Shown here one piece after another: positions 20,240 through 31,598 of a stretch of 64,000 bases of DNA. This DNA is from Physcia stellaris (lineage: Eukaryota; Ascomycota; Lecanoromycetes; Caliciales; Physciaceae). The DNA lies in the NCBI GenBank assembly GCA_018902385.1, contig JABSSW010000068.1, positions 124,001 to 188,000 on the forward strand, in the 5' to 3' direction. The notes beneath the pieces were generated by a model. The model saw nothing but the letters and a program-made list of their open reading frames with translations. It had not been told where the DNA came from and made no database searches. How positions within the stretch are numbered: the first letter of the stretch is position 1; every line of letters begins with the position of its first letter. The position numbers and the translations under genes were made by a program.

Positions 20240-22004
20240 GCTTTACTGTCAATTCAGTAAAGCTGCGCTTATGTGTCTCACTGTATTAGTTGGAGGTTCG
20301 CAAGTACGTATCAGACCTCAAGAAACTGAAATGTAACGTCGGCCTGCTGGACAGGGACCTCGTATGGAAGCGGCTCTGAGAGACTAGAATCGTACTACTT
20401 ACAGGTCTACAAAGAGGTATATATACAGGTCCAATCTGGCTTGTTGATCAGGATTCGAGTTACCAGCACGAGTACGAAATACCTCGTGCTCTGGGGCTAC
20501 CTTATGAGAGCTTCGTACCAGAAACTCTTATCTATAGGCCTCCCATTGGGCCGCCTGTACTGATGCTACTGTACCTGGCTTGGTGGTAGGATGGAACGTC
20601 CTTCCGAGTCAGGGGTGTTAATGCAGGAAAGACGCATCTATGCCCGACCGTCAGAGGAAATGCTCGGACATTGTGCTCATGAAATTGCAGGCGGCTACCC
20701 ATTAACGCGCACCAACGAATTCTTACACACCTTCAAATTTAGTCGCCCAATGGAGTTTAGTATTCGTTCATATGTCCTCCTCAAGCTCTTGTCTCTCATC
20801 AAAGGATACAATTTAGACTCACATCCCGAAGTCCAGCACCGTTAAAGATTTGCAGGTCAAGCACAGATTAGAGATCTCATCCTATTCCCATCCTAAACAA
20901 GACGTCAAGCCTCTGGCTCAGATCATCGCCTCAAAACCCGCTGAAGTCGACAACCGCCTTGTCCCGAATCGCGTGCCAACTCCTTCGTTCGTCTCCCGAA
21001 GATCCCCACAGACTTTCACCCTAAAGCTGACGAGAATGCTTGCATATCAGTACTCGTGGCACCAGACTCGTTCAATACTTTAATGAAGAGCCCCGCCGAG
21101 TAACTGTTTATCGATAGCAGCTGCAACTCTACAACGATCAGCAAGCTCCGAGAGCATGCTGACCCAAGCACAGATCAACCCAGTTGACCAGCTTGCACGC
21201 AATAGCGATTCAAAGCTTTCTTCTCGGACAGGGGGCAACCCATATGGCGATTGCTGACAAATGTGGCCTCACAGAGGGCCTCGGTACGGCACTCCATCAA
21301 TTCCTATATCTCCAGAGAGCCTCGTATTGGAAAGGATCGTGGCTCATACTGCCGGCTCGAAGCTCCCGACAGACGGCGGTAGCATGCACGGGGCTTTGGC
21401 CTGCAGTAAAACGTGTTTAACTTATTACCTCATTGTTGTTTCCCCGAGGAGTTCTGAAGCTATTCAGGGTGTGGATGCTTTAAAGGAAGATCCACCCGAG
21501 CCAAGCCATAATACCGTATGTCGGATGAATAACGCTTTTGTTTCTCTGTAGAATTGCACCACTGATTTATCTCGATGATTGCAGGGTGGGAACGTTGTGA
21601 ACGGGACAGGAAAATCATTTCTTTTCCCAGAAATAGATAATTACCCTAGGAGAGCCAACAGTATGTGTTTCATTTTACAAATTCGCCGGATTAGTGATCG
21701 ACTTTAATGCGTTTTCGCCTCTAAGGATAAGGTTCTTTACATCTTCCGCAGCTTATCATGCCCAATATATTAGCAGACAGCTATCCTTGGAGCGATTTAG
21801 GTGGCGGTACCCCAGCAGATATCGAAGGATCTCACGGAGATGCCATTTTTCCAGTTGCCCGAGATCAGTTCACAGTCGACTTTTCTCCAAATTCAAATCC
21901 ACAGTCTGCACCCGAGTGAGGGATGGGTAGAGAAATCAACCATGCTAGAACTCGATATTTGATCTCATGTCTATTGGCTCTGCCTTCATCTGCTTAAGTA
22001 AGCT
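20240..22004. other. Intergenic between NRPS-like and transporter genes
   Basis: It holds the promoter side of the NRPS-like gene and the 3' flank of the transporter. Frames up to 96 codons on the plus strand show no domain. No repeat seen. Confidence 0.35.
20418..20425 (-). promoter_or_regulatory. TATATATA upstream of the NRPS-like gene
   Basis: A self-complementary TATA-type sequence about 180 bases before the start codon at 20239. Possible core promoter element. Confidence 0.3.
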
Positions 22005-23697
22005 TTATAAGCTACAATCTAAGTAGTATGCTATTTTACATCGCCACACCAGCACCTCCAAGTACATCAATAGAATCTCAGCCCCTTGCCCACTCCCCAA
22101 CATAGCCGTAACCCCAGTGAAAACAATCAACAACCCGTACCCAGTCCCATACGCGGCCGCCGCATCCCAACCTTTCCCACCCTTCAACAACTCATTGCTC
22201 AACGGCCCGCAGACCACACACCCGATGCCCCTCCCCGCCGCCAACAGTCCGAAGACCACCGTCTGTTCAGCTCGTGGGTCTCTGGACCTCACTTCGCGCA
22301 CGATGGCGGCCCAGCAGCTCGAGAAGCCGCCGCCGAAGAGACCGTAGAGGATGGAGAAGACGTAGAGAGGTGCGATGGAGGAGGAAAAGCCCCAGATGAG
22401 GAAGATGGAGATGGTGGATACGATTATGACGTTTGTGACGTCGTATTTGTCGGATGCTGCGCCGATTATGATGCTGTTTTGTGAAGATAAGTTATGAGTA
22501 AATATTCGAGAGCTTGTGGGAGCTGGGGCAGGGGAAGAGCTTACCCGCCTATTGTGGTCGCAGCGTTTAGGAGCGAGAGGGTGGAGGAGCCAGCAAGTTC
22601 GGAAAGCCCAATTTTATCGGCGAAAGCTAACATGTGTTGATTAGCAAAGGATAGGGATTGGAGATGGCAATGGCGGCTAGCAGAGACGAGTGCACGTACT
22701 AGGCAGGAAGATTGTCGGGATAAAGTATCCGACTCCCTGGATGATATTCCCAGTTTCCATGAACCAGAAGATGGGCTGCTTGAGGAATCCTAGATGGATT
22801 GGCTGTCTGCGGGCTGCCTTGGGAATGCGAGGCTTCATGTAGTAGACTAATGGTGCGGTGAAGACTACCTATTCTAAAGTCAACATAGTCGAGCGATTAG
22901 CACTGGCAAAGACCCTCACCAGCGAAACGGCCCATATCTGCAAGGCAGTTCTAGCGCTGTATGTTTGCAACGCCCAGTTCATGATCAACGGAATGACCAA
23001 TCCGCCAATACCAGTGCCAGCGAAAGTCACGCCTTAAACGATCAGCATTGCTTCCAAATAGAATGGATAGAAAAGTTTCAGGTACCAAGGGCAAAGCCTT
23101 TTCTTTTCACGAACCATTCATCCAGATACTGAAGTGTCGGCATGTAGATCATGCAGCCGCCAATAGCGTAAAGTACCCCTTGGGTTAGAATAAGTTGCCA
23201 GACTCTCTGTGCATAGGAGGAAGCAACGAGTGTCAAAGGAAGGAATGCCAGGCCGATAATGGTCAAGAGGCGTCGGCGGTGAGGGAAGCGCCTGCAGGTC
23301 TCCAGGACGAAGGGCGAGAGAAAGTACATGAGGCCCTACAAGCCTGATCAGTAAAGTGGTGGGCTACGGTTTCACAGCCTTACCGCGGCCAGGGTGCCAA
23401 TAATGGCAATTCCAGAACCATCGGATTGGAAAGGCTCATGAGTACTGTAGTATTGCTGGAAGACTCCGAAAGAGAATGGAAATCCTAACACCATCAAAGC
23501 CGTAATCAGTCTGGCAGATTGATAGTGTACCTACCCCATACGAGCGCCTCGACGCTAAAGCATGCGCACAGAAAGAGCCATGCGTCTTTACCACCGTCCT
23601 GTGGAGGAAGTTTAGGTTCCAAGGAAGCGCTCACTCCTGACTGATGAAGCTCGAAAACATCGCCGTTGTGTAAACTGTCGGTGCTGGCGGGTTCCAT
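22005..23697 (-). CDS. MFS transporter, monocarboxylate (MCT/SLC16-like) family
   Basis: Seven exons (23697-23535, 23484-23384, 23335-23086, 23032-22920, 22868-22700, 22626-22545, 22473-22005) with introns of 48-73 nt join in consistent phases to give 448 residues. The hydrophilic N-terminus (about 40 residues) leads into DAWLFLCACFSVEALVWG and then GFPFSFGVFQQYY, a signature stretch of fungal MCT-type carriers. Later helices include GTGIGGLVIPLI, FWFMETGNIIQGVGYFIPT and the loop ASDKYDVTNV, matching the MFS A-like motif (G..SDr). About 12 membrane helices are present. Relatives move riboflavin, monocarboxylates or secondary metabolites across the plasma membrane. Its place between the NRPS-like and monooxygenase genes suggests export or uptake of the cluster product, which is inference. 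Confidence 0.85.
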
Positions 23698-25150
23698 TGT
23701 CGCGCGTTACACCAGATCTGTTGGCGTTTGGTTCTGTTATGATGCTTAGGAGGCTGTAAGGAGCATGAGTTGCCGGAAGCAAATGATGAAATCAGAGCGG
23801 ATGGGAAGATGCCATGAGTGTGAGTCAGAAGTTTAAATGAGGATGCACCTCGGCACCCGACACCTTCCACTTCACTACGCCTCATGAACAGGCACGGAAA
23901 GGCTACAACGAGACTCTCCGACAATGGGATTGAGGTGCAAAGGAATGTGGCGAGTCACGTGATGTACTTGCTCTTCCATTGCCGTTCCCTTACTCCAATC
24001 ACATGTACATTACTCAGAGGAATCTGGGTTGCATTCGCTTAGCATACGATGATCGGACAAAGGAGGCTGGGTCATCTCCGGAAAAAAGGATCCCGTGATA
24101 CCCTCCATCGGGGGGGTTTCTTTTCGGAGTAATGACTCCGACGACGTTACACAAAGCCTTAGTAAGACTGAATGCTTACCTCAGCCTCATCTCCACAGGA
24201 CGCTCTCATTACGCGATGGAAGGAAGAAATGGCCAACCTCGACGTCGTCTCACCGAGTACCTTTATGTCATGAAGAGAGCGTTTTAATCGAACCATTCAA
24301 CCGTTTCATGCATACACCTCAAATTATCAGGTCCTACGCCCCTCCCAAGTCAATAAGAAAACATCGACAGGTGTATCAATTAATACACATGCAGCATTTG
24401 ACGAGAACTGTTTACCAAAGTCTCCGCTCTCACCAGAACCTCCAAGGTCGATACTGGCTCCACTATACACCGCTAGAAGCGTCCCAAAGATCCGAAACGA
24501 ATTAGTGTACTGGGTAGAGTATCAGAAAAGGTGATTATCATGAGGAGATCACTAATCATGGCATGATTCGTCGTTCTCGCAAGAGGCCCAGAATCGATAC
24601 TAGCATAATTGTGGGAAACGCAGGCTTGAGAACGGCCGTAGGTCTGAAGTGACGTTGCAGTCAGCATGGACAATCTTAAGACCAGGCTCCACTTCGACGC
24701 TTGACTCATGCACATGGCCTGTGCTCTATGCACATCAGCATGCTTACCAGCCCGGGTTACGACTTGTATGTTACAACGACTGGTTGATATTGAAAATGAT
24801 GGCACAAGAGTAGCGGACACAATGATCCAACCACCTCAACACGGCCTCATACTAGGACTTGTTCCACGATCCGGGGGTACGGCACAGTGACCGCTCATCC
24901 TCTGACACGGAACCTGTGCTGATTCACAATGCGTGTAAGATAATGGTCGCTCCATGAGGCATACAACGTATTACGTATTGTCGTCAGCCGAGTTCATGGA
25001 TATACTAGACCATCTTCTTTCTTGTCAAAACAATATAGTGACTTCTCAACTTCGGCAGTGGTCGCAGCTTTCACACTTCATCCCTTTTAAGACCGCAGTG
25101 CTCAGCACTGAACTTTCCTTTCCAGCCAGATTCCAGTATCTATAGACATT
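23698..25150. other. Divergent promoter region, transporter / monooxygenase
   Basis: 1.45 kb between two divergently transcribed genes, so it may carry shared control sites. I saw no ATCWGATAA match here. Small frames (60-136 codons) show nothing recognisable. Confidence 0.4.
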
Positions 25151-26808
25151 ATGGTTCGGCGAGATATAAGCTCGGGCCCACTTAACGGCCATGTAGCGGC
25201 CAAGGGAGATCTACTACCCATTCGCAACGGTCATGGTTTTCCTTCACCTATTAATGCCACAGCAATGCAGTGGCCCCAGTCCTACCTATGGCAGAAACTG
25301 GGGATCTATACGATCTCGTCTGTGTCGGATTTGGACCAGCTTCGATGGCGATAGCTACCGCAATCTATGACATGTTCGAGCATTCAGCCGTTCCTTTCGA
25401 GCGCCGACCAAAGGTAGCATTCTTGGAACGGCAACCAACATTTGGCTGGCACGTTGGAATGCAGCTACCGGGGGCAAAGATGCAGATCACTTTCGTCAAA
25501 GATTTCGCTACACAACGAAATCCTAGGAGCCGCTTCACCTTCCTCAACTATCTCTGGAGCAAGGATCGTCTGACTCAATTTACCAACCTCAGCACCTTCC
25601 GACCCGCAAGATTAGAATACCAGGATTACATGAGTTGGATCGCGGATTCTTTCAAAGGCTTGGTGCATTACGGACGGGAAGTTACCGAAATCGCAGCTTC
25701 GCAGGAGTCCTCGGAACCGCGACCGGTCCGTTCTTTCTGCCTTTCGACAAGAGACGTACAGACTGGTCAGCTCAGGAACTATCGATCAAGACACATTGTC
25801 ATTTCTGCAGGTGGCCGACCGAATATTCCCAAAAGCCTGATGCAGCAATGGGCGGCTCAAAGTTACACCATCCATTCCTCGCAATGCATGACAGCGCTCC
25901 CGAACCTTTTACCTTTTCCAGACAGAGAATACAGGATCGCAGTCGTGGGCGGCGGCCAAAGTGGAGCCGAGATCTTCAATCACCTCCAAACAGCCTATCC
26001 CAACGCTCAAACCTCCCTGATCATCAAAGGCAGCGCTCTGCGCCCCTGCGACGATTCCCCATTGTACGTACCCCATCTCCAATACCTACAGTACAAGCCA
26101 AGCGTGAAACCAAGCTAATCAACCCTACAGCGTCAACGAGATCTTCGACCCCTGGCAACCATCCATCTTCTACAACCGCAAAGCTCCCATCCGCGAAGCC
26201 TCCATCCTCCTCGACCGAGCCACCAACTACGGCGTCGTCCGCCTCGAACTAATCAACGCCATCTACGAAAAACTCTACACCCAAGCCCTGGCCGCCGGCC
26301 CGGGCGCGCAGCCCCAGAACCGCATCCTCCGCTACCGCACCGTGACCGGTCTCACAGACCACGACCGCGGCGTAACCATGCGGTGCACAAACGCAACAGC
26401 GCTCTACGAGCAGAGTGATGAGCCCGTGGAAGAGGTATTGGAGTTCGACGCCGTGATCCTGGCGACGGGGTATGTGCGCGACTTGCACGAATCGATGCTG
26501 AAACCGCTGCGGCATTTGCTGGGTTCTGCGCACGGGGATGGGGTGGGTAAGGCGGAGTGGATGGTTGATGAGAGGTATCGCGTTTTGTTCCCGGATGGGA
26601 ATGTCGATGGGGGGGAGGCGGGGATTTGGCTTCAGGGGTGTAATGAGAAGACGCATGGGGTATGTTTATAATCCTTTTTCATTCTTATGCCCAGCTTTTT
26701 TTGACTGGTTCCCACTGACATTAACCGGCGCAGTTGAGCGATTCCATCTTATCAACCTTAGCGACCCGCGGAGGGCAGGTGGTGGAATCGATATTCGGAC
26801 GGCTTTGA
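25151..26808 (+). CDS. sidA-like: L-ornithine N5-monooxygenase, SidA-like
   Basis: It catalyses FAD- and NADPH-dependent N5-hydroxylation of L-ornithine, the first committed step of hydroxamate siderophores. Exons 25151-25229, 25280-26063, 26131-26659 and 26734-26808 give about 488 residues; SidA has about 500. Visible motifs: LVCVGFGPASMA (FAD loop, residues 40-50), ERQPTFGWHVGMQLPGAKMQ, QITFVKDFATQRNPRSRFTF, VVGGGQSGAEIF (NADPH loop, near 250), ILATGY (near 399), and GIWLQGCNEKTHG joined by splicing to LSDSILSTLA. The DSPFVNE junction is created exactly by intron 2. The first intron and N-terminus are the least certain; an alternative start is ATG 25288. The C-terminus stops slightly earlier than in SidA. 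It is divergent from the transporter gene and close to the NRPS-like gene. Confidence 0.92.
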
Positions 26809-28805
26809 TCGATCCTTTTCCGGGGGATTGGGGGCATAAGCGAGGAGAAGATGGGGGAAAGAGGTCCTTGATTACCATATTACGCTATAGATTTCATTTG
26901 CTGTCCCCGGTTGATCTTTTCGTGCCTGGCTGAGATGGAAGGTCAGGGCTTTTATGAGGGGGGAGGGGGAGAGACGAAAAGCGATTTTCCATTCCTTTTC
27001 CAAAGTCCTGAAGACTGACCTCCTTTTCTTCTGGTTGGAGTACTACCAACCGCCCCAACCGCCCCTCGCACATCTCCCACCGTCTCTCACTTCCATCTCT
27101 CTCTCGGCTTTCCTACATCTCACCCCCCACGCCCCACGCCCACAATCCCTCCCAATCCCACTCCAAAACGCACACTATCCCCACACTATCTAAATCTCCC
27201 TTAGCTTCCTCCCCTCCCCGAAAACCCCTCTCCCCCTACGTACCCCGCTTCCCCATCCCGAGAAGAAAGCCGACTATTAGAAAAAGAGGTCCCTGTGTCT
27301 TTCTAGCTAGCTCTAAACGGTGAACATGACGATGATGATGACGATGATGATGAAGGAATGGGGGTGTGGATAGATATAAAGCCCGTGATATGGGCATGGG
27401 CATGGGATAGGGTGGCTGAATATCGATGGCTATGGAGGGGTGTTGAATATACCGCCATGCCTACCTTGGGTATTATTTTCGAAGCCCGAAAACCGCAGGG
27501 AGTTGCACTACCCCCGCGGGATGTTGCGTGGGAAGCTTTCAAAGTAGGGAAGGGGCCGGAAATATGGATTTTTGCCGGGAAAGAGAGAGGATGGGGGGGG
27601 GAGTGGTGCGATGAGACGTTAAAAAAAGGGGGAGGGGTCTTGGAGCTAGGGATGGCATTGTGTGGATTTGAAGCTAGTATTTGACGGGTTCTTGACGGGG
27701 AGGTGGTTGGTGAGAAGGAGGAATGGCTTGGTGAGGGTAATAGGAAAGGGGAGGGGGAGGGCGTCTTTGAAATTTCCCATGCTTAACGCTCTCGGTGCGG
27801 GATAAGGAGGAGAGGGATGCGAAGACGCGAGTGGGGGTCCCCATGCAGGTCTTCTGGATATGGGAGTCTTTCCAATTGGATATGGCTGGAAGGCGATTCA
27901 TTGGGTCTGAAGTTGTTGAACTGGGGGTTTTGAGGGGGTGGGGAAGGGTTGGTTGGGAAAGGGGATGACTTTTGGTTTGTAACTTTTCTGGGGTAGAGGA
28001 ACGAGTAAGGATCACGCCAGAGGGGGAGGGTACGCATCGATTGATTGTTAGAGTGACGGTGGTAGACGGGATTACTGTGCTTTCTGTGTCAGTCTTTCCG
28101 GGAGTATGCGTGGAGTACAGTAAGCACAATCGCTGAACCCCTACCAATGGAGCAACTCTCACCATGTCAAGTTTTAGACTGCTTATACGCTTCACCGCAA
28201 GTCAGTAGTCAGCCCCTTCATTCTGACTCAGGGCCTCTTTACTTTTTGGAGTTAGCAGCCCTATTACCAACGGGAAAGGGTATCCCCACGTTGCATTGAC
28301 AATCAGTGTGGTCTGGAGGCCGCGCGTTCTCGTTTCCAGCTCATGTTGTATCACGGAACTAAGGCATGCGCGTCAAGAGAACCCGGTACGAGGCTCAGTC
28401 ACACAACAGATAGCGTGCTGATGGTGGAAGCCGAACTCTTGCGATACCACCTCAGCCTTCTAAGGTATCTTGGCCGAAGATGCGAGAACGAGCTGCAGGT
28501 CGCTGCCTGACGATCTTGGTGCCACTGATGGCCTCTTGTTCGCGAAGCTGACGAACGATGTCACTCGAACGGCGGTCAAGGCGGGCCACGGCGTAGCATC
28601 GCCTTAAGTCTCACCGTCATGCTCGGGACCTCAGCTTGGAATATCAGGGTTCTCGATAGCCTTTGTTTTTTGTTCAAACCGCTTCTGCGCTTGTGTCTTT
28701 GTATGTAGGAAGCCGGGGTCTGGACTGCAACTCTTCATTTACTTAGATTTCCGCTCCCGGCCTTTAAAGAGAAAGCATCAGAATAGAGACGCATCCACTG
28801 CAAAC
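26809..28805. other. Intergenic; pyrimidine tract, ATG/ACG microsatellite and low-complexity frames
   Basis: Bases about 27040-27250 are strongly C/T-rich. A short trinucleotide microsatellite (ATG/ACG units) lies at 27325-27353. Frames at 27358-27684 (+, 108 codons, many Trp) and 27674-28195 (-, 173 codons, Ser/Pro/Thr-rich) are unrecognised and could be shadows or a lineage-specific gene. I cannot support either. The last 100 bases are the likely promoter of the DUF3445 gene. Confidence 0.35.
27325..27353 (+). repeat. Trinucleotide (ATG/ACG) microsatellite
   Basis: About nine trinucleotide units of ATG with interspersed ACG. Confidence 0.7.
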
Positions 28806-30098
28806 ATGCTGCAGAGCTTGTTGATTGCCCTCGGGGCGCTGCTGGCTGCGGTATTGCTCTACTCGAACGTCTCTATCCCGTGGCAGAAATGGGTCAATAC
28901 CTGCAGACGAATCATGGGAGGCTCACGGCATCAGAAACCTCCGGTGCCAGCTCCCTCGACATCTGCAAGTGGGAAAGACAGTGCAGAACCAGTTGCAGAG
29001 CTCTCGAGGACAGCCACAGCCTTTGCTAATTTCGATCTTGGACAACTCGAACCTATTCCTTACAGGCCATTTTTATCTCAGGGACATTATTCCATTGGTT
29101 AGTCTTTGCTGAACCCAGTACCGAGGGTCTTTATGGCTTTTGTTGTAGGTATCAAGGCAAGGATAACACTCAATAGGTCTCAAGAAAGTTGTCAAAGAAG
29201 ACTGGATCCAGATGGACCAACTTTACCCCAGCCGCGTCAAAGACCGAAAGCGTAACCTCGAGCTATACCCTGAAAAATGCCACGCAATCAACAACGAAGA
29301 AGGCGCCCGAGCCATCAGCGAACTCTTCGAGAACATCGTCAAACACCTGCCAGCAAGATTCCCGACAATGTTCCAACAAGAAGCTACGGGGAGTACGTTT
29401 CGTAATCTGGTCACCGGGGAATCATACGAACTAGAGCAGATCCGGACGGAGCCTCGACTGATGCTGAAATTCTTGTCAGAGAACGTCGAGGAGGATTTCT
29501 ACCTCATGTGCCCTGATCAGAAGGGGGTGTATGTCCAGCAAGGATTCCTCTCTTGCTTCAGTAATGGATTCCTCGCACCTACAAAACTAGGGCTATCGAT
29601 GCGGGACATCCACGGCCCTGTGCCGGGGCTTCAGGAGAATATCGGCAAGAGCATTGATCGTTTTATGGGAAGCATGCGCGGAGGATCGATGTTCCAGAGG
29701 ATGGGCGTAAGTTTTCAACCCGTATCCCACGAGCCATCCATCGCTCTAAGTCCTCTGTGTGATAGTGGAGCCTCCAATTTGCTGGCTCTGACCTCCTGCG
29801 TACTGGTGGCAACAACTTCTATCCCGACCCGGACCAAACGTTTTCCGATCTCTCGGAGCCCCAGGATCTCGACCAATGTTACCTACGAGTCGAAAGGCAA
29901 ACTTTGACGAAGTTACCAGAGACAGGAGCGATTGTTTTCGGAATCCACCACTATGTGACGTCTCTTGAGCAGGTTAGAAAGGAGGGCCATGGGAAGAAGC
30001 TGGCGGAGGAGATTCAAAGTATGCCCGAAAAGCTGGGCTACTACAAGAGGCGACCGTTCTGGCAACGAGACATCAATGCTTTCCTGACAGAAGCTTGA
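28806..30098 (+). CDS. DUF3445 / heme-dependent oxidative N-demethylase-like protein
   Basis: Exons 28806-29097, 29177-29706 and 29766-30098 (introns 79 and 59 nt) give 384 residues. Residues 3-22 are hydrophobic (LLIALGALLAAVLLYS), followed by a basic stretch, so the protein is probably membrane-anchored. The family domain starts near residue 73 with ANFDLGQLEPIPYRPF and continues with GLKKVVKEDWIQMDQLYPSR, YLMCPDQKGVYVQQGFLSCF, and WSLQFAGSDL created by the second splice. It closes with LRVERQTLTKLPETGAIVFG, the most typical segment of DUF3445. Bacterial relatives are the heme subunit of an oxidative N-demethylase. Fungal members are often in biosynthetic loci. A heme enzyme acting on an N-substituted intermediate of this cluster is inferred, not shown. 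Confidence 0.85.
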
Positions 30099-31598
30099 TA
30101 GTCATCCTTTGTAAAAGCTTTGATGCATAACTTTCATAGTAGGCAATGTCTGGGGTAGCGAATTTAGTCGTAGGCTGCTTAAGGTTCAGTGTTGAAGTGG
30201 AACTCTTGAAATCCTCGAAATCGCCCAAAAAGGGAAGAAAAGGACACTCAGCCTTGTAAAGTAGCATTGATCATTCAAGCAAGACCTATATTATCTTGAT
30301 AGATTTCGCTAAGCGTGACCAATTTGCTAGGTTTAAGTGACACTTATGTGAATTAAATCATGAAGAACTGACCTTATTGTGAGACCGCTGGGAGTTTGTT
30401 TCCAATGGACGAGTCAATCCAGACGACGTCTGAATAGGTATGGCGTCCCTTTCGTGTACTACCAAAGGAAATTATCTCCTGTTTGGCCCAGCCGCCGTGA
30501 CAGATGTGACGTTACAACCACGATGACAGCAGACAAGTCCCAGACCCATGGATTGAGAGTTTCTCATGCACGGTCTAGTCATGGATTATACCGGGTTGTC
30601 GGTGTCTTCCAGAGCCTGGGTTTCGGTGGAGCCGAGGACATGTGCCGTGACAGCCTTCTGCAAGTGCTGACGCAGTCATCATGACTCAGATACTTAGAAG
30701 AGACCTTCCAGAGCGGCGCGCTTGGACATACCTTAAGTAGTGATACTAGTCTTCTTCAACCACCCGATTTATCTCTCGCCGCACGTGCCCCGTTTGCGGC
30801 CGACTAACGGTGGCCTCGAGGCTGCCAAGCGATGTGGAGAACGCAGTCAGATTTCCTTGGCGATGCTGCAAGCGACCGCAATTTCAGCACTGCATATTCC
30901 CCTTTTGCTCTTACCGCCAGTCTGGGTTGAATCCTACATACAGTTACGGTGACAGTGGCCTTGGGCAAGCCATGTGCTCACCGACACGGATGTATGCCGC
31001 CATTCGGCCAAGTGATTGCTAAGGTATCCACTTGTGGAGTGCTTCGGAGGTGTTCGCGTTCTCTTTTGGCGGTGGATCGTCAGCTGTCTCCGACGACTAG
31101 GTCAGTATTTACTACTACTACTTTAGTCTAAGTGCGAGGTATTATGCCCGCCGAAGAATCAACCAGCGTATCCTTGTAATTTTAACCGGTGGCTCGGCCC
31201 GGACGAGGCGGTGCGTACCATAAGGCAGGCAAGGCAGTCTCCGCCCACACCCGTTGTCTCAGTTATCAGACCCTGGCTAGTTCGGCCAAGCCTTCATTGT
31301 GTAGGTAAGAAGCCCGAGCCCTGGCGACGCTATCGGCTACACGGCCCGAGACAACCACACCCGCCGAGAAATAAGCGAGACAATTATATATCATCAAGAA
31401 CGAGGTAACGGACGCGACGTCAAGCGCGTTTCCCTTCCTTAGCGGAATCCATCACTCCGATCGATCCGACCAGGAGACGTGACAAATTTCTGTGTGATGA
31501 TGCTCTTACAGCAACAATGCAAGACAGGAGAGTCTTCGATCTTGTAGTTGGTCTGCCGTTCTAAATCAAGCAAGCGTATCAATATGTAATATAAAGAT
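30099..31598. other. Intergenic region
   Basis: 1.5 kb with only frames of 60-101 codons, none recognised. No repeat, RNA gene or clear regulatory motif seen. Confidence 0.4.

Noticed and set aside
22086-22484. A 132-codon plus-strand frame opposite the transporter
   Set aside because: Shadow of the last transporter exon; Pro/Asp-rich composition explained by the opposite strand.
27674-28195. A 173-codon minus-strand Ser/Pro/Thr-rich frame
   Set aside because: Low complexity in strongly skewed DNA, with no domain, splice logic or homologous pattern.
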